A program made the position numbers and the translations under genes. Shown one piece after another: positions 50,458 to 59,657 of a stretch of 64,000 nt of DNA. The stretch's first letter is position 1, and the number at the start of each line of letters is the position of its first letter. The stretch is from NCBI RefSeq assembly GCF_001625365.1, contig NZ_LJJF01000001.1:1612001-1676000 (forward strand), written 5' to 3'. The notes under the pieces were generated by a model that saw only the letters and a program-made list of their open reading frames with translations, ran no database searches and had not been told where the DNA came from. The stretch is from Streptomyces sp. MJM8645. GTDB lineage: Bacteria > Actinomycetota > Actinomycetes > Streptomycetales > Streptomycetaceae.

Positions 50458-51309
50458 ATGACGCCCCTGGAGTCCCAGCTCGCCGCGCGGATCCGGGCCC
50501 GGCTCGGCGACCTGCGCGGCGCCGAGGCGCGGGTGGCCGAGGTGGTGCTCGACCGGGGCGCCGGCCTGGTGCACCTGAGCGTCAGCGACGTCGCCGCACT
50601 GGCCGGCACCGCCCCCTCCTCCGTGGTCCGGGCCTGCCAGCGGCTCGGCTTCCGCGGCTACCAGGAGCTGAAGATCGCCGCCGCCCGGCACTCCCCCGCC
50701 ACGGCCCCGGCCCCCGCCGACGACGACGCACGCGACCCGGCCGCCCGGGCCCTCGCCGACACCCTGCGGGCCGCCCGCGCGGCCCTGGACGGGATCACCG
50801 CCACGCTCACCGCCGACGACCTGCGGGCGGCCGCCGACGTGCTGGCCGGCGCCGGCCAGGTGGTGCTGGTCGGTTCCGGGCTGTCCGGCGCGGTGGTGCT
50901 CGACCTCGCCTACCGGCTGCGCGCGCTCGGCCTGCGCGTCGACGCCCCCGCCGACCCACTCACCGCCCAACTGGCCGCCGCCCAGCTCCCGCCCGACGGC
51001 GTCTGCTTCGCGGTCAGCCACGGCGGCGCCACCCCGCTGGTGATCGACGCCGCGCGCCGGGCCCGGGCGGCCGGGGCGGCCGTGGTCGCGCTCACCAGCT
51101 ACGCCCGCTCGCCGCTCACCGAGACGGCCACCCACACCCTGGTCGCGGGCGGGCAGGACCTGGTCTTCGGCCTGGAGACCACGGCCAGCCGGCTCGCCCA
51201 CCTGGCCGCCGTCGACGCGCTCGCCCAGACCCTGCTGGCGCTGCGCGGGCGACCCGCCGAACAGGCCCTCGGCCTCTCGGCGGACATCACCGCGGACCAC
51301 ACGTACTGA
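50458..51309 (+). CDS. MurR/RpiR-family regulator
   Basis: 283 residues. N-terminal HTH_6 domain (about 5-80: SVSDVAALAGTAPSSVVRAC, then GFRGYQELKI), C-terminal SIS sugar-phosphate-binding domain (about 105-250: VVLVGSGLSG, CFAVSHGGATPLVIDAA). ATG 50458 has GGAAGGA at 8 bases; an ATG at 50440 lacks a ribosome site. Likely senses a phosphosugar and controls the divergent exporter. Confidence 0.88.
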   Translation: MTPLESQLAARIRARLGDLRGAEARVAEVVLDRGAGLVHLSVSDVAALAGTAPSSVVRACQRLGFRGYQELKIAAARHSPATAPAPADDDARDPAARALADTLRAARAALDGITATLTADDLRAAADVLAGAGQVVLVGSGLSGAVVLDLAYRLRALGLRVDAPADPLTAQLAAAQLPPDGVCFAVSHGGATPLVIDAARRARAAGAAVVALTSYARSPLTETATHTLVAGGQDLVFGLETTASRLAHLAAVDALAQTLLALRGRPAEQALGLSADITADHTY

Positions 51310-51375
51310 CCACGGCGGGCGCCCGGCGGCGACGGCAGCCCGGAGCTGTCGGAGGCGCTGTGTAGGCTCGCGGGC

Positions 51376-52422
51376 ATGGCGAGGGTGACACGGGACGATG
51401 TGGCGCGGGTGGCGGGGACGTCCACGGCGGTCGTGAGTTATGTGATCAACGACGGGCCGCGGCCGGTGGCGCCCGCGACCCGGGCGCGGGTGCTCGCGGC
51501 GGTCGAGGAGCTCGGCTACCGCCCCAACCGGGTCGCCCAGGCGATGGCACGGCGGCGGACCAACCTGCTCGGCATGGTCGTGCCGGACGCCCGCCAGCCG
51601 TTCTTCGCCGGGCTCGCGCACGCCGTCGAGCAGGCCGCCGCCGACCACGGCCGGCTCCTGCTGATCGGCAACTCCGACTACGTGGACGAGCGCGAGGCGC
51701 ACTACATCCGCGCGTTCCTCGGCATGCAGGTCGACGGGCTGATCCTGGTCACCCAGGACCCGGCCACCCCCGGGCTCACCGGCTTCGACGTGGGCGACGG
51801 CACCTCGGTCGTGCTGCTGCACCACCGGGCGGAGACCGCCGACGGCGTCGCGGTGGTGGCGGACGACGAGGGCGGCGCCCGCGAGGTGGTCCGGCACCTG
51901 CTCGGGCACGGCCACGCCGAGGTGCACTGCTTCGGCGGCACCCTCGCGCTCAGCCCGCACGACCCGGTCACCGGGCGGACGGCCGGCTGGGCCGCCGCGC
52001 TGGCCGAGGCCGGGCTGGCGACCGAGGGGCGGCTGGTGCCCGCGCCGTTCGACCGTGTCCGGGCGCACGCCGAGGCGCTCGCCCTGCTGGCCCGGCCCGA
52101 CCGGCCGTCCGCCGTGTTCTGCACGACCGACGACCAGGCGATCGGCCTGCTGCGGGCCGCCGACGACCTGGGCATCCGGGTGCCGGAGCAGCTCGCGGTG
52201 GCCGGTTTCGACGACATCGCCGAGGCGGTGATCGCCGGCCCGGCACTGACCACCGTCGCGACCGCGCAGGACGAGATGGCCCGCGCCGCGGTCGACCTGG
52301 TCCTCGGCGGGGCCGAGCGGCGCTCCACCGGCGCGCGGACCTTCCCGGCCCGGCTGGTGCTGCGGCGCACCTGCGGCTGCCCGGCGCCGGAGCGGGCGAC
52401 CGCAGGCGCAGCCGCGATCTGA
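51376..52422 (+). CDS. LacI-family regulator
   Basis: 348 residues. HTH at 5-50 ([20 protein letters not shown]) with the hinge helix [12 protein letters not shown], then a periplasmic-binding-protein-like effector domain ending [20 protein letters not shown]. The sugar is unknown; no transport or sugar gene lies beside it in this window. Stand-alone gene 66 bases after the RpiR-type gene. Confidence 0.92.
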   Translation: MARVTRDDVARVAGTSTAVVSYVINDGPRPVAPATRARVLAAVEELGYRPNRVAQAMARRRTNLLGMVVPDARQPFFAGLAHAVEQAAADHGRLLLIGNSDYVDEREAHYIRAFLGMQVDGLILVTQDPATPGLTGFDVGDGTSVVLLHHRAETADGVAVVADDEGGAREVVRHLLGHGHAEVHCFGGTLALSPHDPVTGRTAGWAAALAEAGLATEGRLVPAPFDRVRAHAEALALLARPDRPSAVFCTTDDQAIGLLRAADDLGIRVPEQLAVAGFDDIAEAVIAGPALTTVATAQDEMARAAVDLVLGGAERRSTGARTFPARLVLRRTCGCPAPERATAGAAAI

Positions 52423-52492
52423 CTCCGCGCCACGCGCGCTCCGGACCGGTCGGGCCGCTGCCGGGCCGCCTACCGCCGCGCGGGCGCGCCGG

Positions 52493-53005
52493 TCAGCGGA
52501 GCTCGTCCGCGAGGAGGTCCATCAGCAGGTTGTCGTGCCAGGTGCCGTCCGGGCCGCGCTCGTACTGGCGCATGGTGCCGACGGAGCGGAAGCCGACCTT
52601 CGCGTAGCAGCGGATCGCGGCCGTGTTGTCGGCCGCCGGGTCGATGATCAGCCGGTGGTAGTGGTGGTGGTCGACGAGATGGCGGGCCAGCGTACGGACG
52701 GCGTCCGCGCCGAGGCCGACGCCGTGGACCTCCGGGTCGAGGTAGATGTCGATGCCGGCGTGCCGGTACTCGTCGTCGTTGTTGGCGTACCACTGGATGG
52801 CGCCGACGATCTTCCCGCCCACCTCGACGGCGAGGGTCTCGGTGTCGGGCTCCTCCAGGTCGCTGGCGACGGCGTCGGCGAGGTCGTCACCGCCCCGCCA
52901 GCGGGCGAACACCTCGGGCGTGCCGCGGATGGCCGCGAGCGCCGGGATGTCGTCGGTGCCGGCGGTACGGAGGGTCACCAGGGTGCCGTGCAGAATCGTC
53001 CCCAT
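52493..53005 (-). CDS. GNAT acetyltransferase of the AAC(6')-like group
   Basis: 170 residues. YRHAGIDIYLDPEVHGVGLGADAVRTLA holds the acetyl-CoA loop (first part at about 80-95), DPAADNTAAIRCYAKVGF and MRQYERGPDGTWHDNLLMDL follow, as in aminoglycoside 6'-N-acetyltransferase-like chromosomal enzymes. Resistance is not implied without testing. ATG 53005 chosen to match family length. Confidence 0.85.
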   Translation of the reverse strand: MGTILHGTLVTLRTAGTDDIPALAAIRGTPEVFARWRGGDDLADAVASDLEEPDTETLAVEVGGKIVGAIQWYANNDDEYRHAGIDIYLDPEVHGVGLGADAVRTLARHLVDHHHYHRLIIDPAADNTAAIRCYAKVGFRSVGTMRQYERGPDGTWHDNLLMDLLADELR

Positions 53006-53127
53006 ATGGGGCATGTTGGCACGGAAACAGGCATCCGGCGAGCTCTTTTCGGTCTCGGCTGCGATCGGGCCCACACCCCCTCCGAGCAGGGCCTACGGCC
53101 CCGGCGAGGATCCGACGGGGGCCCGCG

Positions 53128-53493
53128 TCAGGCCTCCGGCCCGTAGGCGCCGAGGCCCCGGCAGACCAGGCCGTCGCGGAAGGTCAGCACCTCGGCGACG
53201 GCTTGGCCCCGCTCGTTGCGGTAGTTGATGACGACGGTGTCCACGGAGGCGCGGACGTCCTCGACGGTGAAGTGCAGGTCGGGCAGGCGGTCGAGGCCCT
53301 GCGCCCAGTACGCGCGCAGGGCCTCCTTGCCGCGCACCTCGTCCAGCCGCTCACCGGTGAGCACCCGGATCCGGGGCGAGGCGAAGACCACATCCTCGGT
53401 GTAGTGGGCGAGGATGCGCTCCAGGTCGCGGGAGTTCCAGTCGGCGGCCCAGACCTCGGCGAAGCGCTCGGCGAAGGCGAGATCGATCGTCAT
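53128..53493 (-). CDS. SnoaL/NTF2-like protein
   Basis: 121 residues, alpha+beta barrel: FAEVWAADWNSRDLERILAH start helix, YTEDVVFASPRI, GKEALRAYWAQGL and a beta C-terminus. Fold used by polyketide cyclases, isomerases and stress proteins; the specific role is not visible. ATG 53493. Confidence 0.82.
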   Translation of the reverse strand: MTIDLAFAERFAEVWAADWNSRDLERILAHYTEDVVFASPRIRVLTGERLDEVRGKEALRAYWAQGLDRLPDLHFTVEDVRASVDTVVINYRNERGQAVAEVLTFRDGLVCRGLGAYGPEA

Positions 53494-53624
53494 GCGCCCA
53501 TCCTCCCCACGGTCCCGTTGGCGGCACAAGGCTCGGACCGGGGCCCGGACCGGGGCCGCGGCTCGGCCCCGACCCGGCGGCACAAGGCCCAGCGACACAA
53601 GGCCCGGCTACGCGCGGCCGGGGC

Positions 53625-54077
53625 TCAGGCCGCCGGTTCACCCAGCGGGCCGAGCCACACGGCGGTGACCCCGCTGACGTAGCGGGCGCCGCAGTGGTCG
53701 TCGGGGACGACGAGCTGCGGGCCGGCGGCGTCCAGCGGGGCGCCGTCCATGCTGGTGGCCAGCAGGATCCGCTGGCCGCCGAAGTCGGGGTCGATCTCGG
53801 CCCAGGAGACGACGGCCCGGTGGCCGTCCGCGCCGCTGACCGAGAGCAGGAAGCGCAGCCGCTGCTTGCGGCCGGAGAAGTCGATCCGGGGCCGGGCCGC
53901 GCACAGCACGTCCCAGAGCGCGGGCCCCTCGTAGTCGTGCCGCTGCTCGCCCTCGGCCAGGCAGTCGAAGCTGACCTCGACGCGGTGCGCGGGGAGGGCG
54001 CGCAGCTGGTCGACCGACAGCTCGGCGGGCCGGTCGAAGTGGCCGTGCAGCCGGACGGTGGGGCTCGACGGGGTCAT
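53625..54077 (-). CDS. Small molybdopterin-binding-fold protein
   Basis: 150 residues matching the oxidoreductase molybdopterin-binding domain alone: HRVEVSFDCLAEGEQRHDYEGP at the N-terminus (the family Cys is Cys39), WAEIDPDFGGQRILLA and VVPDDHCGARYVSGVTAVWLG. Lacks the dimerisation domain of sulfite oxidases. Its cofactor binding and partner are unknown. GGAGGGAG ribosome site. Confidence 0.8.
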   Translation of the reverse strand: MTPSSPTVRLHGHFDRPAELSVDQLRALPAHRVEVSFDCLAEGEQRHDYEGPALWDVLCAARPRIDFSGRKQRLRFLLSVSGADGHRAVVSWAEIDPDFGGQRILLATSMDGAPLDAAGPQLVVPDDHCGARYVSGVTAVWLGPLGEPAA

Positions 54078-54540
54078 GGTGCTCCCTCCTCCCGGGCCGC
54101 GCCGCTGCGACCCGGGAGGGGGTTACCCGAGGGAGGGCCCGGGCATTCGCAGCTGCGGCGCTGAAAGGATGATTTCAGCGGCAGATGCGATGGCATGGAG
54201 CGCTTTCGGCTGGCAACTGCCGAGACAGGGGCGGGCATGCCCGAGGAGGCGGCTCGGCTCGGCGCGCCCCGCACCGGCGGAAGCCGGCGGAAGCCGCGAA
54301 AGCCGGCGGAAGCCGCGAAAGCCGGCGGAAGCCGCGAAAGCCGATGGAAGCGGCACCGCAATCGGGCGGACGACTGGTTCCGCACACCCGCCGAGGGGGC
54401 CCGCACTGGATGATCCGACAAGAAGAATCACCGCCGCATGACTTGCATTTACGATGCCCATGCACATCTGAACCTTGCACTTGCGAGGAGCAGCCGTGCG
54501 CGGCGCACAAAGGCGAGAGCGAGAGCGAGATGAGCGAGAG
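54078..54540. other. Intergenic region upstream of pucR-type gene
   Basis: About 460 bases without a convincing gene. Holds a small hairpin GCTGAAA-N6-TTTCAGC (54161-54180), the 19-bp tandem repeat (54282-54350) and, from about 54410, an AT-richer stretch that probably contains the promoter of the regulator gene. Short frames here have low-complexity Arg/Pro translations. Confidence 0.45.
54282..54350. repeat. 19-bp tandem repeat
   Basis: AGCCGGCGGAAGCCGCGAA three times in a row (54282, 54301, 54320) plus a decayed fourth copy from 54339 (AGCCGATGGAAGC). Each unit itself contains two AGCCGGCGGA-like halves. Confidence 0.75.
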
Positions 54541-56115
54541 ATGATCGTCGGCGACCTGCTGCACCTCGACGACCTGGACATCCGCCTGGCCTGGGGCACC
54601 CCGGACCTGCTCGACCGCCCGGTCACCGGGCTCAGCTCCACCGACCTCCAGGACCCGGCCCGCTACCTCCAGCCCGGCGAACTCGTCCTCACCGGCCTGG
54701 TCTGGTGGCAGCCCGCCGACGCCTCCGGCGCGCTGCGCTTCGCCACCGCTCTGCGCAGCGCGGGCGTGGCGGCGCTGCTGGCCGGCGAGGGCACCCACGG
54801 CAGCGTCCCGGACAGCCTCGCCGACGCCTGCCGCACCCACGGCATCCCGCTGCTGGCGGTGCCCGCCGGAGTCAGCTTCCGTGCCGTCACCGACCGCGTC
54901 TACCTGCGACTCTGGGGGGACCTGCGGGCCGGCGCCCAGGACACCGCGGCGATCCCGGAGACCGTCCGGCACGAACTGCTCGACCTGCTGCACGCGGACG
55001 CCGGGGCCGGCGAGGTGCTGGCCCACGCGGTCAGCCGGCTCGGGGTGCCGGACTGCTCGATCACCACCGCCGGCGGCCGGGCCGTCGCCGCCACCGCCAC
55101 CACTGCCGTCACCGCCGTACCTGCCACCGCCCCACCCGTCCCGCCCGCCGGGCGCGGCAACACCGGGCTGCCCGTCGGGCCCCAGGACGGCTCGCCGTTC
55201 GACGGCTGGCGGCTGCGCCCGCACCTGCGCTCGGCGGCGGCCGAACCGGCACTCCAGGCCCTGGCCGAACTGCTCGCCCCGCTCGCCGCCCGCGCCCACG
55301 CCGACGCGGGCGCGCGGCGCCGGGCCGCCGGGCGGCTACTGGACGCGCTCGCCGGGGAGGCCGGGCTCGCCGAGCCGCTCGCGGCCTGCGGGCTGGGCGG
55401 GGCCGAGTCGCTGGTGGCGGTCACCGCGCGGATCGACGGCGGCCGGGCGGGCGAGGCGGGTGCCGCGCCGGGCGACGGCCCGCCCGTCGCCTGGGCGGCG
55501 TACGCGCTGGCCGAGGCGCTGCACCCGCTCGGCGCGCCGTACGCCGCCGGGACCGACCGCGGCGGGCGGTCCGCCGCGCTGGTGGCCGCGCCGGTCGAGC
55601 AGGTCGCCGAACGGCTGCGCCGGGCCCGGCCCGCGCTGCAGAGCCGGCTGACCGGCCGGCGCACTCTGCGAGTGGGCGTCGGCCCGGCCGCCCCGCCCGC
55701 CCCCGCCGCACTGCGGGCGGCGCTGGTGCAGGCCCGCTACGTACTGGAGGGCTCGGCCGGCCCGGTCGCCAGCGCCGCCGAACTGGACTCGCTGGACGGA
55801 CTGCTGCGCGGCATCCCGCCGGAGGTGACGGCCGCCTTCCACGCCCGGCTGCTGGCCCCGCTGGCCGCCCACGACCGGGAGAACAGCGTCTCGCTGCTGG
55901 GCACCCTGGCGGTCTTCCTGGACCACGACGGCTCGTGGGCGCGGACGGCCGAGGCGCTGTGCATCCACGTCAACACCGTGCACTACCGGATCCGCCGGAT
56001 CGAGGAGCTGACCGGCCGCAGCCTGGCCCGACTGCGGGACCGGCTCGACCTGCGGACCGCCCTGCTCTGCGCCCCGCAGCCGGTCCGGGCTCAGGCCCCG
56101 GCTCAGGCTCGGTAG
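54541..56115 (+). CDS. PucR-family transcriptional regulator
   Basis: 524 residues. N-terminal PucR sensory domain (about 1-125: MIVGDLLHLDDLDIRLAWGT, then ELVLTGLVWW), a GGDEF-like middle region (about 270-410) and a C-terminal HTH_30 domain (about 450-510: LLGTLAVFLDHDGSWARTAE, then HVNTVHYRIRRIEELTG). Usually activates purine, amino-acid or polyamine catabolism; target not evident here. Start MIVGDLL matches the family; ribosome site GAGCGAGAG is weak. Confidence 0.9.
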   Translation: MIVGDLLHLDDLDIRLAWGTPDLLDRPVTGLSSTDLQDPARYLQPGELVLTGLVWWQPADASGALRFATALRSAGVAALLAGEGTHGSVPDSLADACRTHGIPLLAVPAGVSFRAVTDRVYLRLWGDLRAGAQDTAAIPETVRHELLDLLHADAGAGEVLAHAVSRLGVPDCSITTAGGRAVAATATTAVTAVPATAPPVPPAGRGNTGLPVGPQDGSPFDGWRLRPHLRSAAAEPALQALAELLAPLAARAHADAGARRRAAGRLLDALAGEAGLAEPLAACGLGGAESLVAVTARIDGGRAGEAGAAPGDGPPVAWAAYALAEALHPLGAPYAAGTDRGGRSAALVAAPVEQVAERLRRARPALQSRLTGRRTLRVGVGPAAPPAPAALRAALVQARYVLEGSAGPVASAAELDSLDGLLRGIPPEVTAAFHARLLAPLAAHDRENSVSLLGTLAVFLDHDGSWARTAEALCIHVNTVHYRIRRIEELTGRSLARLRDRLDLRTALLCAPQPVRAQAPAQAR

Positions 56116-56185
56116 ACCGCCGAACGGGAGCGGCAGCTGCTGCGGGGGCGGGCGGCGGGGGACTGAGCGGCTCAGGAATCGGGCT

Positions 56186-56662
56186 TCAGGGTGTGTCGTC
56201 GAGGCGCAGCCGGGCACTGACCTCGCCGAGGCTTTCGGCGAGCACGGCCAGCTGCTCGCGGGTGAGCACGTCGATCAGCAGCTCGCGGACCAGGGCGACG
56301 TGCCCGGGTGCGGCCTGCCGCAGCGACTCCCGCCCCTGGTCGGTGAGTTCGGCGATGACGCCGCGCACGTCGCTGGGGCAGGAGCGGCGGGCGACCAGGC
56401 CCATCCGCTCCAGCTGGGTGACCTGGTAGGTGAGGCCGCTCTTGGAGGTGACCAGCTTGTCGGCGAGTTCGGTCATCCGCAGCGCGTGGGCCGGGGCGGC
56501 GGACAGGTGGACCAGGATCTCGTACTGCTGGTGCGAGAGGCCGGAGTCCTCCTTGAGCTGGCGCTCCAGTCGGCGGTTGAGCAGGTTGCTCGCGACGACG
56601 AAGCCCCGCCAGGCAGCCATCTCGTCCTGGTCCAGCCAGCGGGGTTCGTTCAGTGTGGACAT
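56186..56662 (-). CDS. MarR-family repressor
   Basis: 158 residues, winged helix: LSHQQYEILVHLSAAPAHAL, RMTELADKLVTSKSGLTYQV recognition helix, ERMGLVARRSCPSDVRGV wing. The single Cys at about 102 (RRSCPSD) could sense electrophiles, as in redox-active MarR proteins. Divergent from a ring-cleavage dioxygenase gene, with two copies of GTTCAAATTTGAAC-type sites between them (56684-56736); such sites also precede doxX at 31653. Confidence 0.9.
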   Translation of the reverse strand: MSTLNEPRWLDQDEMAAWRGFVVASNLLNRRLERQLKEDSGLSHQQYEILVHLSAAPAHALRMTELADKLVTSKSGLTYQVTQLERMGLVARRSCPSDVRGVIAELTDQGRESLRQAAPGHVALVRELLIDVLTREQLAVLAESLGEVSARLRLDDTP

Positions 56663-56683
56663 GCAGTGAAGCCTACTCCTGTT

Positions 56684-56736
56684 GTTCAAATTCGAACGAA
56701 GGTGTACGGTCAGCGAGTAGAGGTTCAAATTTGAAC
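56684..56736. promoter_or_regulatory. Two MarR-type operators
   Basis: GTTCAAATTCGAAC (56684-56697) and GTTCAAATTTGAAC (56723-56736), centres 39 bases apart, between the divergent MarR and dioxygenase genes. Same spacing and sequence as the pair at 31653-31706. Confidence 0.85.
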
Positions 56737-56781
56737 TACTCTGCCGAGCCACCAGCCCGTTCGACCCAGGAGGAGGACGCC

Positions 56782-57564
56782 ATGAGCACCGCGGCCCCCG
56801 AGCGTATGCCCGCCCTGTACCTCTCGCACGGCGCGCCGCCGCTCGCCGACGACCCGGTCTGGCCCGGTGAACTGGCCGCCTGGTCCGCCGACCTGCCCCG
56901 GCCCAAGGCCGTCCTGATGGTCTCCGCCCACTGGGAGGAGGCACCGCTCGCCCTCGGCGCCGTCACCACCGTGCCGCTGGTGTACGACTTCTGGGGCTTC
57001 CCCGAGCACTACTACCGGGTCCAGTACGCCGCCCCCGGCGCACCGGCGCTCGCCGACCGCGTCCGCAAGCTGCTGCGCGCGCCCGGCACGCCCGTGCAGG
57101 ACATCCCCGACCGCGGCCTCGACCACGGCGCGTACGTCCCGCTGGTGGAGATGTTCCCGGAGGCCGACATCCCCGTCCTCCAGATCTCCATGCCCACGCT
57201 CGACCCGCAGCGGCTGCTGGAGATCGGCCGCCGGCTCGCCCCGCTGCGCGACGAGGGCGTGCTGATCGTCGGCAGCGGCTTCTTCACCCACAACCTGCGG
57301 GCGCTCAGCAACGACGGCCGGATCAGCTCGGTGATGGCCGAGTTCGACGACTGGGGCCGGCGCGCCCTGGACGCCCACGACCTGGACGCGCTGCTCGACT
57401 TCGAGCGCAAGGCCCCCGCCGGGCGGCTCGCCCACCCGCGCACCGAGCACTTCGCCCCGCTGTTCGTCACCCTCGGCGCCGGCGAGGCCGACCTCGGCAG
57501 CCAGCGCAGCGTCATCGACGGGTTCTGGATGGGGCTCGCCAAGCGGTCGATCCAGCTCGGCTGA
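56782..57564 (+). CDS. DODA-type class III extradiol dioxygenase
   Basis: 260 residues, non-heme enzyme that opens catechol-type rings. Metal and catalytic His residues: His16 (LSHGAPP), His50 (SAHWE), His115 (LDHGAYVPL) and His170 (FTHN), with FWGFPEHYY in between, as in YgiD/4,5-DOPA dioxygenases. AGGAGGAGG ribosome site. Divergent from a MarR repressor, the usual set-up for response to quinones or catechols. Confidence 0.92.
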   Translation: MSTAAPERMPALYLSHGAPPLADDPVWPGELAAWSADLPRPKAVLMVSAHWEEAPLALGAVTTVPLVYDFWGFPEHYYRVQYAAPGAPALADRVRKLLRAPGTPVQDIPDRGLDHGAYVPLVEMFPEADIPVLQISMPTLDPQRLLEIGRRLAPLRDEGVLIVGSGFFTHNLRALSNDGRISSVMAEFDDWGRRALDAHDLDALLDFERKAPAGRLAHPRTEHFAPLFVTLGAGEADLGSQRSVIDGFWMGLAKRSIQLG

Positions 57565-57586
57565 CCGGGCGCACCGTAACTGAGGG

Positions 57587-58234
57587 TTACAGCGCGCAGC
57601 AGGTGAAGCGCTCGCCGATGTGCTCGGGCTGCTCGGCCTCGTCGACCAGGGCGACCGCGTAGTCCGGCACCGAGATCCGGCTGCGCCCGGCAGCGTCCGT
57701 GAGCAGCTGCTCCAGGCCCGTCCGGTAGCGGCCGGTCCGCTCCCCCGGGCCGATCTCGGCAGCCGGGCTGAGCACCGTCCAGCGGACGTCGGAGACCGCC
57801 CGGTAGAAGTCCAGCGCCGCGCCGTGCGCGTGCATGATCTCCAGCACCGGCTCCGGCAGCCCCGGCGCGTCCCAGACCCGCACCCCCGGCGCGGTCTCCA
57901 GGCTGCCCGCGCCGCCGACCGCGATCAGCCGGGGCGCGGCGTCGCCGAGCGAGCGCAGGCCCTCCACCAGCGAACGGGCGGCCGGCCCGATCAGCGCCAG
58001 GTGGCCCGGGCCGTCGCCGCCGCCGACCGCGCTGACCAGGACGTCCTGGCCGGCCGCCACCCGGGCCACCTGGACCGGGTCCAGGACGTCCGCGCGTTCG
58101 ACGAAGGCCGCCCCGCCCTGGTAGCGGTCCGGGTCGCGGACCACCGCGGTGACTTCGTGCCCGCGCGCGGCCGCCTCCGCGACGATGGCGCTGCCGATGG
58201 TTCCGTTGGCGCCGATCACGGCGATTCTGGCCAT
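57587..58234 (-). CDS. NAD(P)-binding oxidoreductase, NmrA/SDR-like
   Basis: 215 residues. Rossmann motif IAVIGANGTIGSAIVAEAAARG (first 20: about 3-22), VVRDPDRY for the cofactor ribose, and the single-domain length of the YwnB-like group (NAD(P)H-binding proteins). Role unknown. Converges with the dioxygenase, 22 bases apart. ATG preceded by AGGT at a short distance. Confidence 0.85.
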   Translation of the reverse strand: MARIAVIGANGTIGSAIVAEAAARGHEVTAVVRDPDRYQGGAAFVERADVLDPVQVARVAAGQDVLVSAVGGGDGPGHLALIGPAARSLVEGLRSLGDAAPRLIAVGGAGSLETAPGVRVWDAPGLPEPVLEIMHAHGAALDFYRAVSDVRWTVLSPAAEIGPGERTGRYRTGLEQLLTDAAGRSRISVPDYAVALVDEAEQPEHIGERFTCCAL

Positions 58235-58456
58235 GGGGTACCTGCCTGTCTCTCGGGTGGTGGGGGTCGGGGAAGCTCGCCGCGACGTGGCATCGGCCAG
58301 GTTCGATTATCGGACGGTTCCACTGCGACGGCCCGAGACGTCGGCCTGTCGTGTGACGGGTGCGCCAGGCGGGGCGAACCGACCGGCCGCCAAGTCCTCG
58401 TGGACTCGGCGGCCGGTCGTTCAGGCGGTGGCCCAGGCGGTGGCCCAAACGTTGGC

Positions 58457-58843
58457 TCAGGCGTTGCCGGTGGCGATGCGCTCGGCCTGGCTGCGCTCGA
58501 CGCACAGCTCGTTGCCCTCGGGGTCGCCCAGGGTGACCCAGCCCTTGCCGTCCGGGGTGCGGTGGTCGCCGAGCACCGTCGCGCCCAGCGCGACCAGGCG
58601 CTCCACCTCCTCGTCCCGGCTGCGGTCCTGCGGCTGGAGGTCGAGGTGGACCCGGTTCTTCACCGACTTGCCGTCGGGCACCCGGATGAACAGCAGCGAG
58701 GCGCCTGCGGACTCCACCACCGCCTCCTCGTCACCCGGGTTGTCGTCCTCGCCCAGGGTGCCGTCCAGCGCCTGGGCCCAGAACTGCGCGAGGCCGTGCG
58801 GGTCGGCGCAGTCGATCGTCACGTGTCGTACCAGAGATCCCAT
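58457..58843 (-). CDS. VOC-family protein
   Basis: 128 residues, one VOC module: LVRHVTIDCADPHGLAQFWA start, RVPDGKSVKNRVHLDLQP with a metal-type His, and VTLGDPEGNELCVER with a metal-type Glu. Often called glyoxalase; real substrate unknown. 4 bases after the GNAT gene on the same strand, so co-transcribed. Confidence 0.87.
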   Translation of the reverse strand: MGSLVRHVTIDCADPHGLAQFWAQALDGTLGEDDNPGDEEAVVESAGASLLFIRVPDGKSVKNRVHLDLQPQDRSRDEEVERLVALGATVLGDHRTPDGKGWVTLGDPEGNELCVERSQAERIATGNA

Positions 58844-58847
58844 CCGG

Positions 58848-59414
58848 CTACTCTGACCTGCCGCGTTCGGCCCCGTCCAGCCGTTTCCTGGAGTGCCGGT
58901 GACCGTCCAACGGGAACTCCGGCGGCAAGGCCGTCAGCACCTCCTGGAAGGCGTAGCCGCTCTTCTCCGCGACCCGGCAGGACGCCTGGTTGTCCACCTG
59001 GTGCAGCAGGTCGATCCGGACCAGGCCGTCGTCGGCGAGCACCTCGAAGGCCCAGGCGGTGAGCGCCACCACCGCGCGCGGGGCCACCCCCCGGCCGCGG
59101 GCCGCGGCCGCCGTCCAGTAACCCACCTCGGCCGCCTCCCCGCCCGGGGTGCCGCGCTTGAGCGCGACGTTGCCGAGCAGTTCGCCCGTGCCGGGCTCCA
59201 GCACCGCGAAGCTGTACCGGCGGCCCTCCGCCCGGCCCCGGTACTGCAGCCCGAGCCAGTGCGCGGCCTCCTCGGCGTTCCCCACCGGGGTGCGGGTGAA
59301 GCGGCGCAGCGTCTCGTCCCGGTACGCCTCGATCAGGGCCGGCGCGTCCGCGTCCTCGAAGGGGCGCAGCAGCAGGCCCGCGGCCCTCGGGTGCGCGGTG
59401 ACGGGGGCGGTCAC
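58848..59414 (-). CDS. RimJ/RimL-type GNAT acetyltransferase
   Basis: 188 residues: LLLRPFEDADAPALIEAYRD start, LLGNVALKRG, EVGYWTAAAARGRGVAPRAV as acetyl-CoA loop, and NQASCRVAEKSGYAFQEVL. Probably acts on a small molecule or protein N-terminus. GTG start (59414). Heads a two-gene unit with the VOC gene. Confidence 0.85.
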   Translation of the reverse strand: MTAPVTAHPRAAGLLLRPFEDADAPALIEAYRDETLRRFTRTPVGNAEEAAHWLGLQYRGRAEGRRYSFAVLEPGTGELLGNVALKRGTPGGEAAEVGYWTAAAARGRGVAPRAVVALTAWAFEVLADDGLVRIDLLHQVDNQASCRVAEKSGYAFQEVLTALPPEFPLDGHRHSRKRLDGAERGRSE

Positions 59415-59604
59415 CGCAGTCCCCCGGCCTCGTGGCGGGTACTGCCCGGTCGTCGGTCGCTCATGGTGCTTCTCCCCGTGGGTGCATGGCCGTTCGCTGC
59501 GATCTTCCTAGCAGGTGGCCGGTGGGCCCGCCGCATCGGTCGCCCGTCTGTTCGCGACGGGCCCAGCAAACGGAATCCGCTCCTTCCACTCTGCTCCCAC
59601 CGGC

Positions 59605-59626
59605 GACACCCCCGATCGGGGGTGTC
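59605..59626. promoter_or_regulatory. Perfect 22-bp palindrome before the acyl-CoA synthetase
   Basis: Half-site GACACCCCCGA followed by its exact inverse TCGGGGGTGTC, ending 31 bases upstream of the ATG at 59658. Its position and symmetry suggest an operator; the LuxR-type regulator facing this gene is one candidate. Confidence 0.65.
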
Positions 59627-59657
59627 CGGCGGGCGGGTGGGAGAGGACAGTGGGCGC

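Noticed and set aside
52493..53005. Aminoglycoside resistance gene
   Set aside because: The protein is AAC(6')-like in form, but such chromosomal GNATs are widespread in Streptomyces without proven resistance; no resistance claim is made.
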